Positions 26,933 through 36,322 of a stretch of DNA of 64,000 bases are shown here, in pieces (position 1 is the stretch's first letter; every line of letters begins with the position of its first letter). This stretch comes from JABDMH01 sp965223165. Its GTDB lineage: Bacteria > Bacteroidota > Bacteroidia > Chitinophagales > Saprospiraceae. The notes beneath the pieces are model-generated. The model saw only the letters and a list, made by a program, of their open reading frames with translations. It was not told the origin of the DNA and searched no databases. The DNA lies in contig CBDCVQ010000020.1 in assembly GCA_965223165.1 (NCBI GenBank), positions 806,001-870,000 of the forward strand. Direction: 5' to 3'. The translations under genes were made by a program, and so were the position numbers.

Positions 26933-27772
26933 TCAAGCGATGGCGGACAATGCCTTGCCCAGCATGACTCCCGCCAGATGGGTCCTATATCCCTGTGAGG
27001 CAAAGTGATCACTCATAGCCTGGACCGAAGTGTCGCGTGCATTCACGGCGGCTTGAATGTGGTCGCTTGTAAGTGCTTTTCCTACCAGCGCTCCGGCCGC
27101 CGATGTATCGCGATAAGGCTTGGCCGCTACACCGGCAAATGCCACCGATGCCTGGGCCACCTGCCCGCCATCCAGTCGGACAGCCACGGCACAGCCGGCA
27201 ATCGCAAACCTGGACGCGGGCTGAGCAAATTTCTGATAGCTGCTGGACCAACTCGCCATTGATGGAACACTGATGTGCGTGATGATCTCGTCTTCGCCCA
27301 GCGCCGTCATGTATAGCCCCAGAAAGAAGTCCTCTGCCGCAATGGCCCGTGAGCCTTGGCTGCTTTGTACATGCACCGAGGCACCTCCTGCGAGCAACGC
27401 CGCTGGCCAATCGGCGGCAGGATCCGCATGAGCGATGCTACCCCCGATGGTACCCACATTGCGCACCTGGACATCACCGATCTGCTCGGCGACTTTCGCA
27501 AATATTGACGCCTGCTCCCGCACCAGCGCCGACTCGGCAATGGCGGCATGGGTGCAAGCGGCTCCGATACTTAAGGTACCCCCGTCCAGCGAGATCTGCT
27601 GCAGGGCCTCGATCTGCGATATGTCGATGAGCTTGTCGACTTCATTTAATCTCAACTTGAGGGCAGGTAGCAGACTATGGCCTCCTGCCAACAGCTTGGC
27701 GTCTTCATCCAATGCACTTAATGCATCTGCTACGCTGTCTGCCTTCGTATATCCTAATGATGTTGGAATCAT
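26933..27772 (-). CDS. coxM: Xanthine-dehydrogenase-family FAD-binding (medium) subunit, CoxM-like
   Basis: The 279-residue product has the two FAD pyrophosphate-binding motifs of the family: LAGGHSLLPALKLRL (AGGxS type, residues about 33-47) and NVGTIGGSIAHADPAAD (TxGGxx type, about 107-123). The C-terminal CO_deh_flav_C domain is complete. It carries electrons from the 2Fe-2S clusters of CoxS to an acceptor. It is 22 bases downstream of coxL. Gene order small-large-medium differs from the medium-small-large order of the Oligotropha coxMSL operon. Confidence 0.92.
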   Translation of the reverse strand: MIPTSLGYTKADSVADALSALDEDAKLLAGGHSLLPALKLRLNEVDKLIDISQIEALQQISLDGGTLSIGAACTHAAIAESALVREQASIFAKVAEQIGDVQVRNVGTIGGSIAHADPAADWPAALLAGGASVHVQSSQGSRAIAAEDFFLGLYMTALGEDEIITHISVPSMASWSSSYQKFAQPASRFAIAGCAVAVRLDGGQVAQASVAFAGVAAKPYRDTSAAGALVGKALTSDHIQAAVNARDTSVQAMSDHFASQGYRTHLAGVMLGKALSAIA

Positions 27773-27794
27773 GTCCTTGTACTTTTTTTACTGA

Positions 27795-30170
27795 TTAAGA
27801 ATCTCCATTCTGCATCGCCTGCCACACTCGCTCCGGCGTCAATGGCATCCTGATATCCTTCACGCCAAATCCCTTTAAGGCGTCGATCACCGCATTGACC
27901 ACAGCCGGCGTAGATCCGATCGATCCAGCCTCTCCCGCACCCTTCACTCCCAGTGGGTTGTGCGGACAGGGGGTCGTCGTCCGATCCGTCTCGATCATGG
28001 GCAGATCATCTGCCCGAGGCATGGTGTAGTCCAAGTAGGATGCGTTGATCAGCTGTCCCTGATCGTCATAGATGGCACCTTCAAACAGTGCCTGACCAAT
28101 ACCCTGTACGACACCGCCATGAATCTGCCCATCCACGATCATCGGATTGATGACATTGCCGACATCATCCACGGCTACAAATCGCTTAAGATCTACCTTG
28201 CCGGTCGATTTCTCCACCTCTACGACCGCGATATGCGCCCCAAACGGATAGGTAAAATTGGCCGGATCATAAAAGCTGGCAAAGTCCATCCCCGGCTCCA
28301 GGCCCTCCGGATAGTTGTGCGGGACATAGGCGGTCAGGGCCACGTCGCCAAAACCGATCGATTTGTCGGTACCCTTGACGGTCCACTTGCCTTCGGCATA
28401 TTCCAGATCTTCCGGCCGGGCCTCCAGGGCATGTGCCGCGATCTTTCGACCCTTCTCGATGATCTTGTCCACACTCTTGACAATCGCCGTGCCTCCCACG
28501 GCCAAGCTTCGGGACCCATAGGTTCCCATACCAAAGGCAACACTATCGGAATCTCCGTGCACCACCTGCACGTCATCCATAGAGATACCCAGACGGTCTG
28601 CTACCACCTGGGCGAAGGTGGTCTCATGACCCTGTCCATGTGAGTGAGACCCAGTATAAATATTCACCTTACCCGTAGGCTGCACCCGTACCTGGGCGGA
28701 CTCATACAGCCCCGCCCGGGCACCCAGCGCACCGACGACGGCAGAGGGAGCAATGCCACATGCCTCGATATAGGTCGCGATACCTACTCCCAGCAACTTG
28801 CCGTTGCGCTCGCCTGCGGCTTGTTGAGCGCGGATATCATCGTACCCCACCATCTCGAGCGCTCGATTTAGTACCCCCTCATAGTTTCCACTGTCATATT
28901 GGAGGGCCACCTGCGTCTGGTAGCCCGGTTCATTGACCCCGTCAAAGGGTGGGATGAAGTTCTTCCGTCGCAATTCCGCTGGATCCATGCCCATTTCTAT
29001 CGCTGCATTGTCCAGGAGTCGCTCCAGCAGGTAGGTTGCTTCCGGGCGTCCCGCACCGCGATAGGCATCGACCACGGTCGTATGCGTGAAGACACCGGTA
29101 ACATCGATGTTGATCAGCGGAGTCGTATACAAGCCTTGCATCAAGGTACCGTGCAAGTAGGTTGGCACGCATGGGGCAAAGGTGGAGAGATAGGCACCCA
29201 GATTTGCCAGCGTCTTGACTCTGAGGGCAACGATCTTGCCATCGGCATCAAAAGCCATGTCTGCGACCGTCTCGTGATCTCTACCCTGGGCATCCGTGAC
29301 AAAACTCTCACTCCGCTCGGCTGTCCACTTGACGGGGCGCCCGATCTGACGCGAGCACCAAGTGACCAGTGCCTCCTCGGTGTAGTGCGGGATCTTGCTG
29401 CCAAAACCACCCCCCACGTCGGGAGATACGACGCGCACTTTGTGCTCGGGCAGACCCAATACGAAAGCGCAAAGCAACAATCGGGTGAGATGGGGATTTT
29501 GTGACGTGGTATAAAGCGTGTAGCGATCGTTGGTCGAATCGTAATCTCCGATGGAGCAGCGTGGTTCAATGGCGTTGGCCACCAGACGCTGGTTGACAAA
29601 CTCCAGGGTGGTCACGTGATGTGCGCCCCGGATAGCGGCATCCACATCTGCAATGGGATTGCCCAGCGCCCAGTCAAAGCACATATTTTTGGGCACATCG
29701 TCATGCACCAGCGGAGCACCCTCTTTGACGGCCTCGCTCGCCAGCACCACCGCATCCAGTGCCTCATACGACACGTCGATGGCATCGGCTGCATCTCGGG
29801 CTGTATATCGATCTTCTGCGATCACGACGGCGACCGCATCACCTACATGGCGGACCTTGTCCTGCACCATGAGTGGGTGGGGAGGTTCTTTCATCGTATC
29901 GCCATTCTTAAAATTGACCTGCCAGCCGGTCGGCACCCCAGCAATCGCAGCGGTGTCTGCCCCCGTAAATACGGCCACCACCCCATCCATGGCCTCCGCA
30001 TGAGCGGTATCGATGCTGTTTATTTTAGCATGCGCATGGTGAGAGCGCAGAATATAGGCATAGGTCATATTGGGCAAAATGATATCGTCTGTGTATCTGC
30101 CCTTGCCGGTCAGAAAACGCTTGTCCTCTACCCGTTCTATCGATTGTCCAATGTATGATTCCATCAGCAT
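27795..30170 (-). CDS. coxL: Molybdopterin-binding large subunit, CoxL form II type
   Basis: This 791-residue product is a full-length aldehyde oxidase/xanthine dehydrogenase superfamily large subunit. The a/b hammerhead domain starts near residue 17 (KRFLTGKGRYTDDI). The Mo-cofactor region has PDVGGGFGSK, VVDAYRGAGRPEATYLLERL (about residues 364-383) and GSHSHGQGHETTFAQ. C-terminal GVKGAGEAGSIGSTPAVVNAV contains the catalytic glutamate. The active-site loop AYRGAGR is the form II signature; authentic form I CO dehydrogenases have AYxCSFR with the Cu-ligating cysteine. So oxidation of CO is unlikely and the real substrate is unknown. It is 6 bases downstream of coxS. Confidence 0.92.
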   Translation of the reverse strand: MLMESYIGQSIERVEDKRFLTGKGRYTDDIILPNMTYAYILRSHHAHAKINSIDTAHAEAMDGVVAVFTGADTAAIAGVPTGWQVNFKNGDTMKEPPHPLMVQDKVRHVGDAVAVVIAEDRYTARDAADAIDVSYEALDAVVLASEAVKEGAPLVHDDVPKNMCFDWALGNPIADVDAAIRGAHHVTTLEFVNQRLVANAIEPRCSIGDYDSTNDRYTLYTTSQNPHLTRLLLCAFVLGLPEHKVRVVSPDVGGGFGSKIPHYTEEALVTWCSRQIGRPVKWTAERSESFVTDAQGRDHETVADMAFDADGKIVALRVKTLANLGAYLSTFAPCVPTYLHGTLMQGLYTTPLINIDVTGVFTHTTVVDAYRGAGRPEATYLLERLLDNAAIEMGMDPAELRRKNFIPPFDGVNEPGYQTQVALQYDSGNYEGVLNRALEMVGYDDIRAQQAAGERNGKLLGVGIATYIEACGIAPSAVVGALGARAGLYESAQVRVQPTGKVNIYTGSHSHGQGHETTFAQVVADRLGISMDDVQVVHGDSDSVAFGMGTYGSRSLAVGGTAIVKSVDKIIEKGRKIAAHALEARPEDLEYAEGKWTVKGTDKSIGFGDVALTAYVPHNYPEGLEPGMDFASFYDPANFTYPFGAHIAVVEVEKSTGKVDLKRFVAVDDVGNVINPMIVDGQIHGGVVQGIGQALFEGAIYDDQGQLINASYLDYTMPRADDLPMIETDRTTTPCPHNPLGVKGAGEAGSIGSTPAVVNAVIDALKGFGVKDIRMPLTPERVWQAMQNGDS

Positions 30171-30176
30171 TTATTT

Positions 30177-30653
30177 TTATGCGTTTTCATTCATTTTGCT
30201 AGCTGCAGATTGTACCGACTTGACGATGTTGTGGTATCCCGTGCAGCGACAGAAATTGCCTTCCAGAGCGTGCCGGATGTCCCCCTCAGTTGGACTACTG
30301 TTACGTTGCAGGAGGTCGGCGGTCACCATCACCATCCCCGGTGTGCAGAAACCACACTGCAGCCCATGACATTCTTGGAATCCTTGCTGGATCGGATGCA
30401 GTTCTCCGTCGGACGCCAAGCCCTCAATCGTGGTAATCTCCCGGCCGTCGGCCTGGACCGCCAACATAGTACAACACTTCACTGCTTTGCCATCCAGCAG
30501 GATAGTGCAGGCTCCGCAACTGCTCGTGTCACATCCGATATGGGTACCGGTGAGTCGCAGCGTATCTCTTAGAAAATGCACCAGAAGCTCGTGCGAGCTG
30601 ACAGACGCACTCACAGCGCGTCCGTTGACGGTGACAGATATGGCATGATTCAT
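30177..30653 (-). CDS. coxS: 2Fe-2S small subunit, CoxS-like
   Basis: The 158-residue product has both 2Fe-2S clusters of the family. The plant-type ferredoxin cluster uses Cys41, Cys46, Cys49 and Cys61 (CDTSSCGAC...C). The second, helical-domain cluster uses Cys100, Cys103, Cys135 and Cys137 (CGFC...CRC). It moves electrons from the Mo centre of CoxL to the FAD of CoxM. It is the first gene of the cox-like operon, and the 294 bases upstream contain no gene and must hold the promoter. Confidence 0.95.
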   Translation of the reverse strand: MNHAISVTVNGRAVSASVSSHELLVHFLRDTLRLTGTHIGCDTSSCGACTILLDGKAVKCCTMLAVQADGREITTIEGLASDGELHPIQQGFQECHGLQCGFCTPGMVMVTADLLQRNSSPTEGDIRHALEGNFCRCTGYHNIVKSVQSAASKMNENA

Positions 30654-30947
30654 CTGACTAAATAGGTTTTATGTTATACAAATTCGTGCTAGAAGTAGGG
30701 GCATCTACCTTCCACAAGGTCGCAAGATGAGGCTTGGCCAGGTGTGCCTGAGAGATTGTCCCGACACCTCCATGGCCCTGTTTAAGGGAGTGCTATTCAA
30801 TATAAAAATATTTGCACAATCACCGGGTCCTATTGCCATCAAAGACTCATTTTAAACTGGTGGTGCGCTTAGGGCAGAAAATCTTTTTATGGAAGTCCAT
30901 CGTTTCTGCCTCTTCAGTATACAATCGTTAGCAAAAAACCACCGAAA

Positions 30948-31079
30948 ATGAAAACGCAGCAGCAGCAGCAACAAATCAAGAAGGATCCACGAGATCGAGG
31001 CACCGATGTTTTGCACTTGGCCTTCTACCTGCTATCGATCTATTTCTTTGTGCTCCTAAGTACGACCTGCTTTGGATAA
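30948..31079 (+). CDS. Putative 43-residue single-span membrane peptide
   Basis: The ATG at 30948 opens a 43-codon frame ending TAA at 31077-31079. It has a polar, Gln-rich start (MKTQQQQQQIKKDPRDRG) and one hydrophobic stretch at about residues 21-40 (VLHLAFYLLSIYFFVLLSTT). A charged N-terminus followed by one helix fits a small inner-membrane protein. It is divergent from coxS and convergent with the PfkB gene. It resembles no family I can name. The CAG-rich start could be chance, so this is tentative. Confidence 0.4.
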   Translation: MKTQQQQQQIKKDPRDRGTDVLHLAFYLLSIYFFVLLSTTCFG

Positions 31080-31126
31080 GGCCAATCCAATCAGCCTGAT
31101 GCAACATATCTAAATGCGAAACTCTA

Positions 31127-32041
31127 CTAGATTTCGAAATGTACCAGGTTTTTAAACTGCTCGACGCGGCCTGATAATTCCTCCTGACCGATTTTCTTGA
31201 GTTTGTCCAGACTAAACTCCTCTACGCAGAAGGAGGCCATGGCCGAACCATAAATGATCGCCCGCTTCATGTTGGCAAAACTGGCATCATTAGTCTTGGC
31301 CAAGTAGCCCATAAAGCCACCGGCAAACGTATCGCCCGCCCCGGTCGGATCACGCACCTCCAGTAGCGGCAATGCCGGCGCAAAGAAGACGTCATGCTCG
31401 TGAAAAAGTAGCGCTCCGTGCTCCCCTTTTTTAATGACCAAGTACTTGGGGCCCATCGTGAATATTTTGCGAGCTGCCTTGACCAGGGAGTATTCGCCTG
31501 ATAGCTGTCTTGCCTCCTCATCATTGATCGTGAGGATGTCCACTTCGCCAATCACTTCCAGGAGACTGTCCCAGGCTACGTCCATCCAAAAATTCATCGT
31601 GTCCATGGCGATAATCCTGGGTCGCTCCTCCATCTGTCTGATCACAGCCATCTGGATCTCTGGCGTGAGGTTGCCCAGCATGAGAAAGTCACTGTTTTGA
31701 TAGGGCTCGGGAAGCACCGGATCAAAGTCCGCCAGCACATTTAGATCTGTGGTCAGGGTGTCCCTCACATTCATGTTGTCATGATATCGACCGGCCCAGA
31801 AAAAGGATTTCTCCCCTTCTCTGATCTGCAGTCCTTGCGTATCGACCCCCCGCTCCTGCAGCAACTTGATCTCCGCGGAGGGCCAGTCGTCACCGATGAC
31901 AGATACCAACTGGATATCCTGATAGAAGTAGGAAGCGGCCCAGCTGATGTAGGTAGCTGCGCCCCCGATGACTTTCTCCGCCTTGCCATAGGGCGTCTCT
32001 ATACTGTCAAAGGCCACCGTGCCGACTGTCACTAGACTCAT
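31127..32041 (-). CDS. PfkB-family carbohydrate/nucleoside kinase
   Basis: The 304-residue product has the ribokinase fold. The N-terminal substrate region is VIGGAATYISWAASYF and the C-terminal PfkB signature is DPTGAGDTFAGGFMG (catalytic Asp in GAGD), near residues 230-246. The ATP site includes VIKKGEHGALL. The family phosphorylates sugars, adenosine or similar molecules. It stands alone with no metabolic partner nearby, so the substrate cannot be named. A 319-base gap separates it from the divergent toxin-antitoxin pair. Confidence 0.88.
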   Translation of the reverse strand: MSLVTVGTVAFDSIETPYGKAEKVIGGAATYISWAASYFYQDIQLVSVIGDDWPSAEIKLLQERGVDTQGLQIREGEKSFFWAGRYHDNMNVRDTLTTDLNVLADFDPVLPEPYQNSDFLMLGNLTPEIQMAVIRQMEERPRIIAMDTMNFWMDVAWDSLLEVIGEVDILTINDEEARQLSGEYSLVKAARKIFTMGPKYLVIKKGEHGALLFHEHDVFFAPALPLLEVRDPTGAGDTFAGGFMGYLAKTNDASFANMKRAIIYGSAMASFCVEEFSLDKLKKIGQEELSGRVEQFKNLVHFEI

Positions 32042-32360
32042 GGGTTGTTTAGATTTTTGCAGCGCGAAAGATACAGATAGTGTGGAACTGTGGAATTGTG
32101 TAGGTTTTTGCTAGGAATCAAGGAGAATAACTAACTGTTCTTGACTTAATCCCACACGAAGGGTACAGGTACGCCTCGATTCGACGCTTGGAACACCATA
32201 CAAGTTGCTTAGCCAAATGCCCATACATCTAGAATGATATTTGTGGTCAAATTGTTTTATCAATTAACTGTCGTGACACAAAGTGTGTACTGACTACATA
32301 GAACGCACTCATTACAAAGCATGTCAGGCAGAGTAAAATGGATAACATTAACTTTGGCAT
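32042..32360. promoter_or_regulatory. Divergent intergenic region before the toxin-antitoxin pair
   Basis: No gene is supported here. TAACTTTG at 32349-32356 fits the Bacteroidota minus-7 consensus TAnnTTTG, but it ends only 4 bases before the antitoxin ATG, so it would imply a nearly leaderless mRNA. A perfect 5-bp inverted repeat, ACACA-AAG-TGTGT at 32276-32288, is a candidate operator for antitoxin autoregulation. Both calls are weak. Confidence 0.25.
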
Positions 32361-33035
32361 ATGACGACACTATCGGATTTGAAATTAGGTGAAGGTATCT
32401 ACACAGTATCTGAAGTTGCCAAGCTCCTGAACTTGCCTCATCAAAAGGTTCACCGATGGATATCAAAGTATTGGGACAGCGATCTGGCTCAGCAGCGTCT
32501 TAAGCCATATTCATGGAGGATCGACCGCACAAGAGCGGTCAACTTTCACACTCTGGTGGAGATGTACATCTTCATGTTACTTACTGACGCGGGTGTCGCC
32601 CCCAAAAGAATTCTAGAAGCGCATCGCTGGCTTTCTAAGCAGTTTAACACAAGCTATCCCTTTGCCAGCCACGAAATATTGGCCAATATGCAGACAGATG
32701 GGAAGAGAGTCTTTTTTGAGTACGCCGCAGGCACAGTTTCGCTTGATGCCCAGAAGCAATTTCAAATCGAATTTGTAAAAGAGTTCTTCAGGAAGTTAGC
32801 CTTTGACGAAGGACTCCTTGCAACCAGGCTATTCCCCTTAGGCAGAAGCAACAGCGTTGTAATCGATCCATCTCGCCAATTTGGGCACCCTGTAGTGGGT
32901 AACACAAATATCTATCCTGAGGCACTGTACGGCATGTACAAAGCAGGAGAAAGCATCGAATTCATTGCCCATATCTATCAGCTTAAGGAAAAAGCGGTCA
33001 TGGATGCTATCGACTACTGCAGCAGTGCCGCATGA
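32361..33035 (+). CDS. DUF433-type antitoxin with N-terminal helix-turn-helix
   Basis: The 224-residue product has an N-terminal MerR-like DNA-binding segment (YTVSEVAKLLNLPHQKVHRWI, residues 14-34) and a C-terminal DUF433 domain (NTNIYPEALYGMYKAGESIEFIAHIYQLKEKAV). This arrangement is that of VapB45-like antitoxins, which are paired with PIN-like toxins. Here the stop codon overlaps the toxin start (ATGATG at 33032-33037), which confirms the coupling. DNA binding suggests that it represses its own promoter. Confidence 0.75.
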   Translation: MTTLSDLKLGEGIYTVSEVAKLLNLPHQKVHRWISKYWDSDLAQQRLKPYSWRIDRTRAVNFHTLVEMYIFMLLTDAGVAPKRILEAHRWLSKQFNTSYPFASHEILANMQTDGKRVFFEYAAGTVSLDAQKQFQIEFVKEFFRKLAFDEGLLATRLFPLGRSNSVVIDPSRQFGHPVVGNTNIYPEALYGMYKAGESIEFIAHIYQLKEKAVMDAIDYCSSAA

Positions 33036-33402
33036 TGATCTACATTGACGAGATATGTCTCCTTCCCTAGCTGGAGGTTTAAATCAATTGCAGGTACCGC
33101 TCAATAAGAAGCTAGGTACTGACATTGCCGTTAAATCGATCAAACAAGAGTTTGGAGAGGGGGCCAGGGATGAAGAATGGATACCAGAGGCTGGTGCCGA
33201 TCGGTCTTGCATCATAACTCAAGACTACAATATCAATAGGATAAAGCATCATCGTGAACCTTGCAATGAGTACCAATTAGGAATGTTTTATCTCAGACCT
33301 CCCACGAGAGGAGGCTTCTTGTACTGGGACATGGTCAAACTGCTTGTCAAAACATTGGCCACAAGTGACCAGGATCGCAATATCGGAAAACCGTCCCTTT
33401 AG
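33032..33402 (+). pseudogene. PIN-like (VapC45/DUF5615-type) toxin, frameshifted near 33052
   Basis: The ATG at 33032 or 33035 opens MIYIDE and then hits a TAG after about ten codons. The rest of the toxin runs in the next frame from 33055 (MSPSLAGGLNQLQVPLNKK). One missing base near 33052-33054 would restore IYIDEN-MSPSLA, the expected PIN start DENxxP. Later residues fit the family: FGEGARDEEWIPEAG, CIITQDYNIN and a final GGFLYWDMVKLLVK. Starting at 33055 would lose the first acidic catalytic residue. The gene is therefore inactive, or the base is a sequencing error, or a +1/-1 shift is used. Confidence 0.6.
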
Positions 33403-33449
33403 TTATAGAGTGTCTTCAAGGGGGAAGATGGAAGTCTTGTGACAATGCT

Positions 33450-34139
33450 CTACTCGATCGGCACACCATTGGCATCGGTGGTGAGCACTTCGCTCATGTA
33501 GTCAAAGAAAGGACGCATGCGCTGGTAGGTCCTCACCAATTCCTTAAGAAAACGGTCGTCCATCACTTCCTCGTCAGCAAACTCACGGATCAGCAAGAAA
33601 TGCTTGTAGCGTAGCAGGCCGATGGCGGGGTGATCTCGGCTATATCCCTGCGGACTAGTCTTGAGTTGATCGCCGCGCAGCTGACCAAAGGTTCGCTTAA
33701 AGGTGCGGTCAGCGACGAGTCGTCGCATGCTGTCCGGATCGGCCGCAATCTCCTGTCGAATGCGCTTGAGGTCGGCACTGTTTGGGCCCCAGAAACCGCC
33801 CGCGACAAAGCTGGCACCGGGCTCAATATGATAGTAGTAGCCTCCCCGCTTCCACTTGGTGGCTCGTTTGAGCCGGCCACTGAAGTGCCGCTTGTAGGGC
33901 GACTTGTCCTTTGAAAATCGGATGTCTCGATAGATCCGAAACAGGCTCTGTTTGCCACTCATCGGCACCAGCTCGTCGAGTTTCTGCATTTCGGTCAGCA
34001 GGCGGTTTGCAAAAGCAATCATGTGCTCATGCTCCGTCTGATACCTGGGTTTATTTGCCTTAAACCATTCCCGGTTGTTATTGACCGAGAGATCTCGAAG
34101 AAACTTCAGCGTCGATGGTGGAATGCCCGCTAAACTCAT
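33450..34139 (-). CDS. DUF2461 domain protein
   Basis: The 229-residue product matches the DUF2461 family over its length: LKFLRDLSVNNNREWFKANKPRYQ at the start, then KSLFRIYRDIRFSKDKSPYKRHF in the middle, YYYHIEPGASFVAGGFW, and KTSPQGYSRDHPAIGLLRYKHFLL later. The family is common in Bacteroidota, and no reaction has been established. It follows the OPT transporter gene after 11 bases in the same direction, so they may share a transcript. Confidence 0.88.
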   Translation of the reverse strand: MSLAGIPPSTLKFLRDLSVNNNREWFKANKPRYQTEHEHMIAFANRLLTEMQKLDELVPMSGKQSLFRIYRDIRFSKDKSPYKRHFSGRLKRATKWKRGGYYYHIEPGASFVAGGFWGPNSADLKRIRQEIAADPDSMRRLVADRTFKRTFGQLRGDQLKTSPQGYSRDHPAIGLLRYKHFLLIREFADEEVMDDRFLKELVRTYQRMRPFFDYMSEVLTTDANGVPIE

Positions 34140-34150
34140 ACCTCGCCGGC

Positions 34151-36115
34151 CTACGCCACTCGCTTGTCAAAGGCACCTTTGGCCAGGCGGTAGAGCCAGT
34201 AGCATACGACCGCCACCACGGCTAGTCCAACCAGACTACTCAGTGGACCACCGCCCAGGGCAAAGACATCGGTCCGTCCGCTGACGGCCACCGGAATAGC
34301 CAGTATGATACCGATCAATGCCTCGCCCGTGATCAACCCCGAGGCAAACAACAACCCGGTCTGATTACTGGCTTGCTGGGCCAACGTAAAGCCTTCGTCA
34401 GATACCGCGGACTTGCGACGCTTCTGGTACATGGTCACCAAGAGCGCGATCACTCCACCGACCCAAATAGCGCTGTCCAGTTCGAAAGGCAGGTAGAGAC
34501 CCACCGCGATGGCCAATACGGGTAGTCGGAAACTGCCCCTACGCTCTTGCATTTTGTCAAGAATGATGATCAGCACACCGATTGCCATGCCGATAAAGAC
34601 CATGGTCCAGGGCAGATCATTGCGAAAGACGCCGCTGGCCACGCTGGCCATGAGGGTCGCCTGTGGGGCGGCCAGGGCATCGGGATGCTCCGCTGTGGCC
34701 GGGCCAAAGCCATAGGCCGTGTTGAGGAGCTGCAGGATCAGCGGCAAGGCCAAGGCTGCCGCCACTACTCCGACCATCTGCATGATCTGTTGTCTATACG
34801 GGGTCGCACCCAAGATGTGCCCGGCCTTAAGGTCTTGCATATTGTCCCCGGCAATCGCAGCGGCACAGCAGACCACTGCGCCAATAAGGATGGCAGCAGT
34901 CGGCCCCTTTTGCGCATCCGAGCCCATCAAGGCCAGCAGAATAAGTGCAGAGGTCAAGATAGTCGCTATCGTCACTCCGGAGATGGGATTGTTGGAGCTA
35001 CCCACCAGCCCGGCCATGTATCCGGCCACCGCCGCAAACAGGAATCCGGCAATCATCATGATGATGGACATCAAGGCCGTGATGGGTATATTTTCAATCT
35101 CACGAATGTAGATGATAAAGACGGGCACAATCATCACCCCAATGGCAATGATCACCCAGGACATAGGCGTGTCTTGCTCCGTGCGCAAGCTGTCCATCAT
35201 GTTTTGTGATCCCCGCTTCATCGCTTCCACGCCACTCTTCAGGGCAAAGCCGATGGAATTCTTGAGACTGACCAGCGCCCACAAGCCCCCAACCACCATG
35301 GCTCCCACACCGAGATAGCGTATCTGCTCACTCCAGATCTGACCACCCAAGGCGACCGGATCAGCACCTTCCGGAATGCCATTTATACCCAGATAGATCG
35401 GAATGGCTATCCACCAGCTGATCACGCCGCCAGCAAAGACCAAGGAGGCAATGTGAAAACCGACGATGTAACCCACCGCGATCAGCGCCGGAGACAAATT
35501 CATGCCCGCATAGGCATATACTTTCTTGCCAGCCACCGCCGCCGCCTCGGCCACACCATGCCAGAGCCTAAACCCAGCCTCAATAAACTTGATACCCGCA
35601 CCGATCAAACTACCCCAGATGAGGTATTTGACTGCATCACCCCCCTTCTCGCCAGTTTTGAGCACCTCCGAGGTGGCTACCCCTTCGGGAAACTTCAGCT
35701 TTTGCTGCACAATCAACGCCGATCGCAACGGCACCGTAAACAACACCCCTAGCACACCGCCGCACAGGGCAATGAGCATGGTCTCGACATAACTAAATTC
35801 TGTCCAATAGCCCATCAGTACAAGTGCCGGGAAGGTGAAGATCACCCCTGCTGCCAGGGACTCGCCCGCCGAAGCGGCCGTCTGCACAATATTGTTCTCC
35901 AGGATGTTGCTGTTCTTAAATAGGCGCAGGATAGCCATCGACAATACTGCCGCCGGTATACTGGCAGACACTGTCATGCCTGCGAAGAGGCCCAAGTAGG
36001 CATTGGCTGCGGATAGTACCACTGAAAGGATGGCTCCCAGCACGAAGGCCTTTACAGTCGTCTCCGGAAGTTTGGTGCTCGCGGGTATATAGGGCTTGTG
36101 TTCGTCCGATGCCAT
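34151..36115 (-). CDS. OPT-family oligopeptide (or metal-chelate) transporter
   Basis: This 654-residue protein is strongly hydrophobic, with about 14-16 predicted membrane segments. It opens with ASTKLPETTVKAFVLGAILSVVLSAANAYLGLFAGMTVSASIP, the usual start of the OPT (YSL-like) family, and retains VGSSNNPISGVTIA and GATPYRQQIMQMVG. OPT proteins take up peptides or metal-chelate complexes with protons. The ATG at 36115 is well supported. Neighbours give no substrate hint. Confidence 0.9.
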   Translation of the reverse strand: MASDEHKPYIPASTKLPETTVKAFVLGAILSVVLSAANAYLGLFAGMTVSASIPAAVLSMAILRLFKNSNILENNIVQTAASAGESLAAGVIFTFPALVLMGYWTEFSYVETMLIALCGGVLGVLFTVPLRSALIVQQKLKFPEGVATSEVLKTGEKGGDAVKYLIWGSLIGAGIKFIEAGFRLWHGVAEAAAVAGKKVYAYAGMNLSPALIAVGYIVGFHIASLVFAGGVISWWIAIPIYLGINGIPEGADPVALGGQIWSEQIRYLGVGAMVVGGLWALVSLKNSIGFALKSGVEAMKRGSQNMMDSLRTEQDTPMSWVIIAIGVMIVPVFIIYIREIENIPITALMSIIMMIAGFLFAAVAGYMAGLVGSSNNPISGVTIATILTSALILLALMGSDAQKGPTAAILIGAVVCCAAAIAGDNMQDLKAGHILGATPYRQQIMQMVGVVAAALALPLILQLLNTAYGFGPATAEHPDALAAPQATLMASVASGVFRNDLPWTMVFIGMAIGVLIIILDKMQERRGSFRLPVLAIAVGLYLPFELDSAIWVGGVIALLVTMYQKRRKSAVSDEGFTLAQQASNQTGLLFASGLITGEALIGIILAIPVAVSGRTDVFALGGGPLSSLVGLAVVAVVCYWLYRLAKGAFDKRVA

Positions 36116-36322
36116 GTCAGGTGCTCTTGGTTTGTCCCTAAAATAGAAAATTGCACTCGTTCAGTGCATTGGATGAACAGATGCGCGCATGACAGATCGC
36201 ACCGTTGGCAGACCCTTTACTCAGGTACGGGGTTTGCCGGGGCAAGGACGGTAGATCGTGGAGCCATTGCTGTTGCCGTGCTAATCGTGCCGCTGTACCT
36301 ATCGGCTATCGCTGGTGCCACG

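Noticed and set aside
26933..30653. Aerobic CO dehydrogenase
   Set aside because: CoxL has AYRGAGR and lacks the AYxCSFR cysteine, so form II is the better call; the gene symbols describe family only.
33055..33402. Complete 115-residue toxin starting at ATG 33055
   Set aside because: This start omits the MIYIDEN strand with the first catalytic acid, which exists in another frame just upstream.
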